A stretch of DNA of 8,419 bases from an uncultured Sulfitobacter sp. (GTDB lineage: Bacteria > Pseudomonadota > Alphaproteobacteria > Rhodobacterales > Rhodobacteraceae): positions 1-8,419 of the forward strand of contig CALAIJ010000337.1 in assembly GCA_937923365.1 (NCBI GenBank), read 5' to 3'. Positions within the stretch are counted from its first letter, which is position 1; the number at the start of each line of letters is the position of its first letter. Below the pieces are notes generated by a model. It worked only from the letters and a program-made list of their open reading frames with translations, made no database searches and had not been told where the DNA came from. Of the stretch, positions 5,823 through 8,419 are shown piece by piece. A program made the position numbers and the translations under genes.

Positions 5823-6611
5823 ATGCCCTTTACCCTTGCCACCTGGAACATCAACTCAGTGCGTCTGCGCGAACCGCTGGTGTTGCGGATGCTGGCCGAA
5901 CACGGGCCGGATGTGCTGTGCCTGCAGGAATGCAAAAGCCCTGTCGACAAGATCCCGATGGAAGGCTTTGCCGCCGCCGGTTACCGCCACATGGTTGCCC
6001 GTGGTCAGAAGGGATACAACGGCGTGGCCATCCTGTCCAAACTGCCGATCGAGGAAGCGGGCGCCGAAGATTTCGCCGCCCTCGGGCACGCCCGCCACAT
6101 CGCCGGACGGCTGGAGAACGGCACGACCATCCACAACTTCTATGTGCCCGCAGGGGGGGACAAACCCAACCGCGAGATAAACGAGAAATTCGGCCAGAAG
6201 CTGGATTACCTGTCCGAGATGCGCGACTATTTCCACGCGCAGACACCCCGGAAATCCATCCTTGTGGGTGACCTGAACATCGCCCCGCGTGAGGATGACG
6301 TCTGGGACCATAAAAAGCTGCTCAAAGTTGTCAGCCATACACCCGTCGAAGTCGCCGCCCTGGGTGAGACGCAGGATGCAGGGAAATGGGTCGACGTCAC
6401 CCGTCAGGACATCCCTGAAGGGCAGCTATATAGCTGGTGGTCCTACCGCTCGCCCGATTGGGATACGGCCGACAAGGGCCGCAGGCTGGATCACATCTGG
6501 GCCACGCCTGACATTGCGGGTGCCGCCCACTCCAGCCATATCCAGCGTGCCGTGCGCGGATGGGAGCAACCCAGCGACCACGCGCCGGTTTTTGCGACGT
6601 TTGACCTTTGA
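5823..6611 (+). CDS. xthA: Exodeoxyribonuclease III (AP endonuclease)
   Basis: A 262-residue Mg2+-dependent nuclease of the exonuclease III/APE family, acting in base-excision repair: it cleaves 5' of abasic sites, removes 3' blocking groups and degrades 3' ends of duplex DNA. All catalytic motifs are present: Asn11 in WNINSVR, Glu36 in LQECKS, GYNGVAILSK (64-73), Tyr107, Asp150 and Asn152 in VGDLNIAP, Asp223 in RRLDHIW, and Asp252-His253 in SDHAPV. Length and spacing agree with E. coli XthA. The start is supported by AGGA at 5811-5814, eight bases upstream of the ATG, and by the usual N-terminus one strand before WNIN. It lies downstream of a 28-bp palindrome that may control it, and 61 bases before the thioredoxin-like gene, which seems to have its own promoter. 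No SOS-type GTTC-N7-GTTC box was seen upstream. Confidence 0.96.
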   Translation: MPFTLATWNINSVRLREPLVLRMLAEHGPDVLCLQECKSPVDKIPMEGFAAAGYRHMVARGQKGYNGVAILSKLPIEEAGAEDFAALGHARHIAGRLENGTTIHNFYVPAGGDKPNREINEKFGQKLDYLSEMRDYFHAQTPRKSILVGDLNIAPREDDVWDHKKLLKVVSHTPVEVAALGETQDAGKWVDVTRQDIPEGQLYSWWSYRSPDWDTADKGRRLDHIWATPDIAGAAHSSHIQRAVRGWEQPSDHAPVFATFDL

Positions 6612-6637
6612 ATCCCGCGCAAGGGGCCTCATATAAG
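6608..6637 (+). promoter_or_regulatory. Probable sigma-70 promoter of the thioredoxin-TPR gene
   Basis: TTGAAT (6608-6613) and TATAAG (6632-6637) are 18 bases apart, predicting a start near 6644 and a leader of about 28 bases. The -35 overlaps the xthA stop codon. The -10 lies inside a small hairpin-capable sequence (GGGCCT/AGGCCC, 6624-6641) that lacks a T-run. Confidence 0.4.
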
Positions 6638-6672
6638 GCCCAACCCGATCTAACGCCCGCAAGGAAACGCCC

Positions 6673-7584
6673 ATGGACCTGAACCTGACCCCCGCCGCTG
6701 ACGCCGACCTGATCATTGATGGCACAGAGGCCACCTTTATGCTCGACGTGGTCGAGGCCTCGCAAACCACCCCCGTGATCGTGGATTTCTGGGCGCCGTG
6801 GTGCGGCCCGTGCAAGACCTTGGGCCCGATGCTTGAGGCCGCTGTGACGGCGGCCAAAGGTGCGGTCAAGATGGTCAAAATCAACGTGGACGAGGCGCAG
6901 GGCATCTCTCAGCAGTTGCAAATCCAGTCGATCCCGACGGTCTATGCGTTTTTCAAGGGCCAGCCCGTAGACGGCTTTCAGGGCGCGCAACCGGAATCAG
7001 AGATCAAGGCATTCGTTGACCGCGTCGTCAAAGCAGGGGGCGGCGAAGCCCCCGGCGAGCAATTGTCGGAAGCCGTTGAAGCGGCCGAGGAAATGCTGGC
7101 CGAAGGGGCGGCATCAGATGCGGCGCAGACCTTTGCGGCCATTCTGGGCGAAGATCCCAACCATGCGGGCGCTTATGCAGGGATGGTGCGGGCGCATATT
7201 GCGATGGACGCGCTGGATCAGGCCGAAGCCTTGCTGAACGGCGCACCGATGGAAATCTCGACAGCGCCAGAGCTGGAAGCCGCCCACGCGCAATTGCAAC
7301 TGGCGCGCCAGGCCGCTGATGCAGGTCCTGTGGCCGAACTGACCGCCGCGGTGGAGGCTGACCCGAAGGATGCACAAGCCCGCTTTGATCTGGCGCAGGC
7401 GCTTTATGCCAATGGCGATGCACAGGGGGCGGTGGATCATCTGCTGACCCTGTTCGGGCAAGACCGCGAATGGAATGATGCCGCTGCAAAGTCCCAGCTG
7501 TTCACCATTTTCGACGCGCTCAAGGCGGATGATCCCATAGCACTTAACGGGCGGCGCAAGCTCAGCTCGATGATATTTGCCTGA
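6673..7584 (+). CDS. CnoX/YbbN-type thioredoxin-TPR co-chaperone
   Basis: A 303-residue cytoplasmic protein with an N-terminal thioredoxin domain (about 15-125) and a C-terminal alpha-helical TPR region (about 130-303), the architecture of YbbN/CnoX. The thioredoxin active site Trp-Cys-Gly-Pro-Cys (43-47) and the cis-proline loop Ser-Ile-Pro-Thr (Pro88) are intact. E. coli CnoX has lost the first active-site cysteine; alphaproteobacterial versions keep both, so this one should also act as a thiol reductase. Family members hold unfolding or oxidised proteins and pass them to GroEL/ES or DnaK during oxidative stress. TPR-like A/L-rich helices include EAAEEMLAEGAASDAAQTF and DAQARFDLAQALYANGDAQ. 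AGGA at 6662-6665, seven bases before the ATG, sets the start. It is followed 27 bases later by the LON-domain gene, probably in the same transcript. Confidence 0.93.
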   Translation: MDLNLTPAADADLIIDGTEATFMLDVVEASQTTPVIVDFWAPWCGPCKTLGPMLEAAVTAAKGAVKMVKINVDEAQGISQQLQIQSIPTVYAFFKGQPVDGFQGAQPESEIKAFVDRVVKAGGGEAPGEQLSEAVEAAEEMLAEGAASDAAQTFAAILGEDPNHAGAYAGMVRAHIAMDALDQAEALLNGAPMEISTAPELEAAHAQLQLARQAADAGPVAELTAAVEADPKDAQARFDLAQALYANGDAQGAVDHLLTLFGQDREWNDAAAKSQLFTIFDALKADDPIALNGRRKLSSMIFA

Positions 7585-7611
7585 TCAGATCAACGCGCTA
7601 CTTAAAGCGTC

Positions 7612-8256
7612 ATGATAAAGCCAGCTGATCTGCCAGAGACCATTGCCATCTTCCCCCTTGGTGGGGCGTTGCTGCTGCCGCGTTCGCGGTTGCCGCTGCA
7701 TATATTCGAGCCGCGATACCTTCAGATGATCGAAGATGCGATCAAAACGGATGCGCGCCTGATCGGGATGGTGCAACCCAATGCGGTCCCGGGTCGTGAC
7801 GGCCACGGTCTGCACACCATCGGTTGTGCAGGGCGCATCTCCCAGTTCTCCGAAACCGAAGACGGGCGTTACATGATTACCCTTGCAGGGGTCTCGCGCT
7901 TTCGTGTCACCCGCGAGGTTGACGGCTTTGCGCCCTATCGCCGTTGCGACGTCAGCTGGGACGGGTTCGAGCGTGATCTGGGCCGCGAAGAGGGCGATCT
8001 GGGCTTTCACCGCAAGCCGTTCATGGATCTGCTGGGCCGCTACTTTGAGACGCGCGGCCTGTCCGCCGATTGGGAAACCCTCAAGGAAGCCGAAGACGAA
8101 TTGCTGATTAATTCGCTGTCCATGATGCTGGATTTCGAAGCCGAGGATAAGCAGGCCTTGCTGGAGGCCCCGTCGCTTGAAACGCGGCGCGAAACGCTGG
8201 TCACACTGATCGAATACACCCTGCGCGGCGGCGAGGAAGAGGGACTGATGCAATGA
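7612..8256 (+). CDS. Stand-alone LON substrate-binding-domain protein
   Basis: A 214-residue protein consisting only of a LON N-terminal (PUA-like, ATP-dependent protease La substrate-binding) domain followed by a helical tail. The signature [17 protein letters not shown] then IFEPRY lies at about 13-36, followed by [16 protein letters not shown] and [26 protein letters not shown] strand motifs (about 70-99). There is no AAA+ ATPase domain and no Ser-Lys protease dyad, so it is not a protease. Its partner is unknown; binding of misfolded protein is inferred from the domain. No clear Shine-Dalgarno precedes the ATG, which lies 27 bases after the CnoX stop, so reinitiation is possible. The stop overlaps the next start by four bases (ATGA). 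A long antisense frame over this gene is considered a shadow. Confidence 0.92.
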   Translation: MIKPADLPETIAIFPLGGALLLPRSRLPLHIFEPRYLQMIEDAIKTDARLIGMVQPNAVPGRDGHGLHTIGCAGRISQFSETEDGRYMITLAGVSRFRVTREVDGFAPYRRCDVSWDGFERDLGREEGDLGFHRKPFMDLLGRYFETRGLSADWETLKEAEDELLINSLSMMLDFEAEDKQALLEAPSLETRRETLVTLIEYTLRGGEEEGLMQ

Positions 8257-8419
8257 GCGATGCTGTCGTCGAATTTGACCGCCGGATGCTGGAGGCGCTG
8301 ATCTGCCCGCGCACCTACAACACGCTGGAGTTCGACGCGGAGCGGCAGGAACTGGTATCAAAGTCTGCGGGCCTTGCCTTCCCCATTCGCAACGGCATCC
8401 CCGTGATGCTGGAGGACGA
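8253..8419 (+). CDS. Trm112/YcaR-like small protein, 5' part (runs off window)
   Basis: Fifty-five codons are visible before the window ends. They begin with [19 protein letters not shown] and include the [11 protein letters not shown] segment typical of the Trm112/YcaR family (PF03966), so most of this roughly 60-residue protein is present. Yeast Trm112 is a zinc-binding activator of methyltransferases; bacterial short forms have no settled role. Only the first of the usual metal-binding cysteines is visible (Cys18), the next positions being Arg-Thr-Tyr. The ATG overlaps the LON-domain stop (ATGA), so the two are translationally coupled. Confidence 0.85.
   Translation, partial: MSDAVVEFDRRMLEALICPRTYNTLEFDAERQELVSKSAGLAFPIRNGIPVMLED

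Noticed and set aside
5690..6271. Forward frame of 193 codons beginning in the palindrome
   Set aside because: It overlaps xthA in another frame for most of its length, and its product has no recognisable domain.
6624..6641. Hairpin GGGCCT/AGGCCC between xthA and the thioredoxin-like gene as a terminator
   Set aside because: No T-run follows, and the sequence fits better as part of a -10 region for the next gene.
7585..8361. Minus-strand frame of 258 codons
   Set aside because: Antisense to the LON-domain gene and the Trm112-like gene, both of which have clear domain signatures. The composition is typical of a shadow frame.

Overview
The window looks like ordinary chromosomal DNA from an alphaproteobacterium, most likely a Rhodobacterales (Roseobacter-group) species. 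The basis is the GC-rich coding style, a porin of the type common in that order, a CenR-like response regulator, a GTP cyclohydrolase II with a degenerate RibB-like N-terminus, and the run thioredoxin/TPR protein - LON-domain protein - Trm112-like protein. No insertion sequence, phage gene, CRISPR array, tRNA or rRNA was found.

Layout. Positions 1-627 hold the 3' part of an outer-membrane porin gene, closed by a strong intrinsic terminator (652-684). A YggS-type PLP-homeostasis protein follows (753-1406). Converging on it is a minus-strand operon of three overlapping genes, read from 3516 down to 1419: ribA, then an uncharacterised conserved protein (GTG start, 4-base overlap), then a signal-less L,D-transpeptidase-like protein (1-base overlap). 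Divergent from ribA, across a 168-base spacer with a 9-bp-arm inverted repeat, is an OmpR-family response regulator (3685-4371).

Positions 4372-4529 contain no convincing gene but end in a very strong terminator. They carry a sequence resembling the conserved central-bubble strand of 6S RNA, so a small RNA gene is proposed here. Next come a 2-enoyl thioester (quinone-type) reductase (4616-5578), a 244-base spacer with a striking 28-bp AT-rich palindrome, exonuclease III (xthA, 5823-6611), a CnoX/YbbN-type thioredoxin-TPR chaperone (6673-7584), a stand-alone LON substrate-binding-domain protein (7612-8256), and the start of a Trm112-like gene cut by the window edge (8253 onward).

Functionally the window is a mix of housekeeping roles: envelope (porin, L,D-transpeptidase-like protein, possibly the response regulator), cofactor metabolism (YggS, RibA), DNA repair (XthA) and proteostasis (CnoX and LON-domain protein). 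I do not see a clearly new multi-gene system. The items most worth following are the 6S-like RNA locus, the 28-bp palindrome upstream of xthA, and the uncharacterised protein translationally coupled to RibA.
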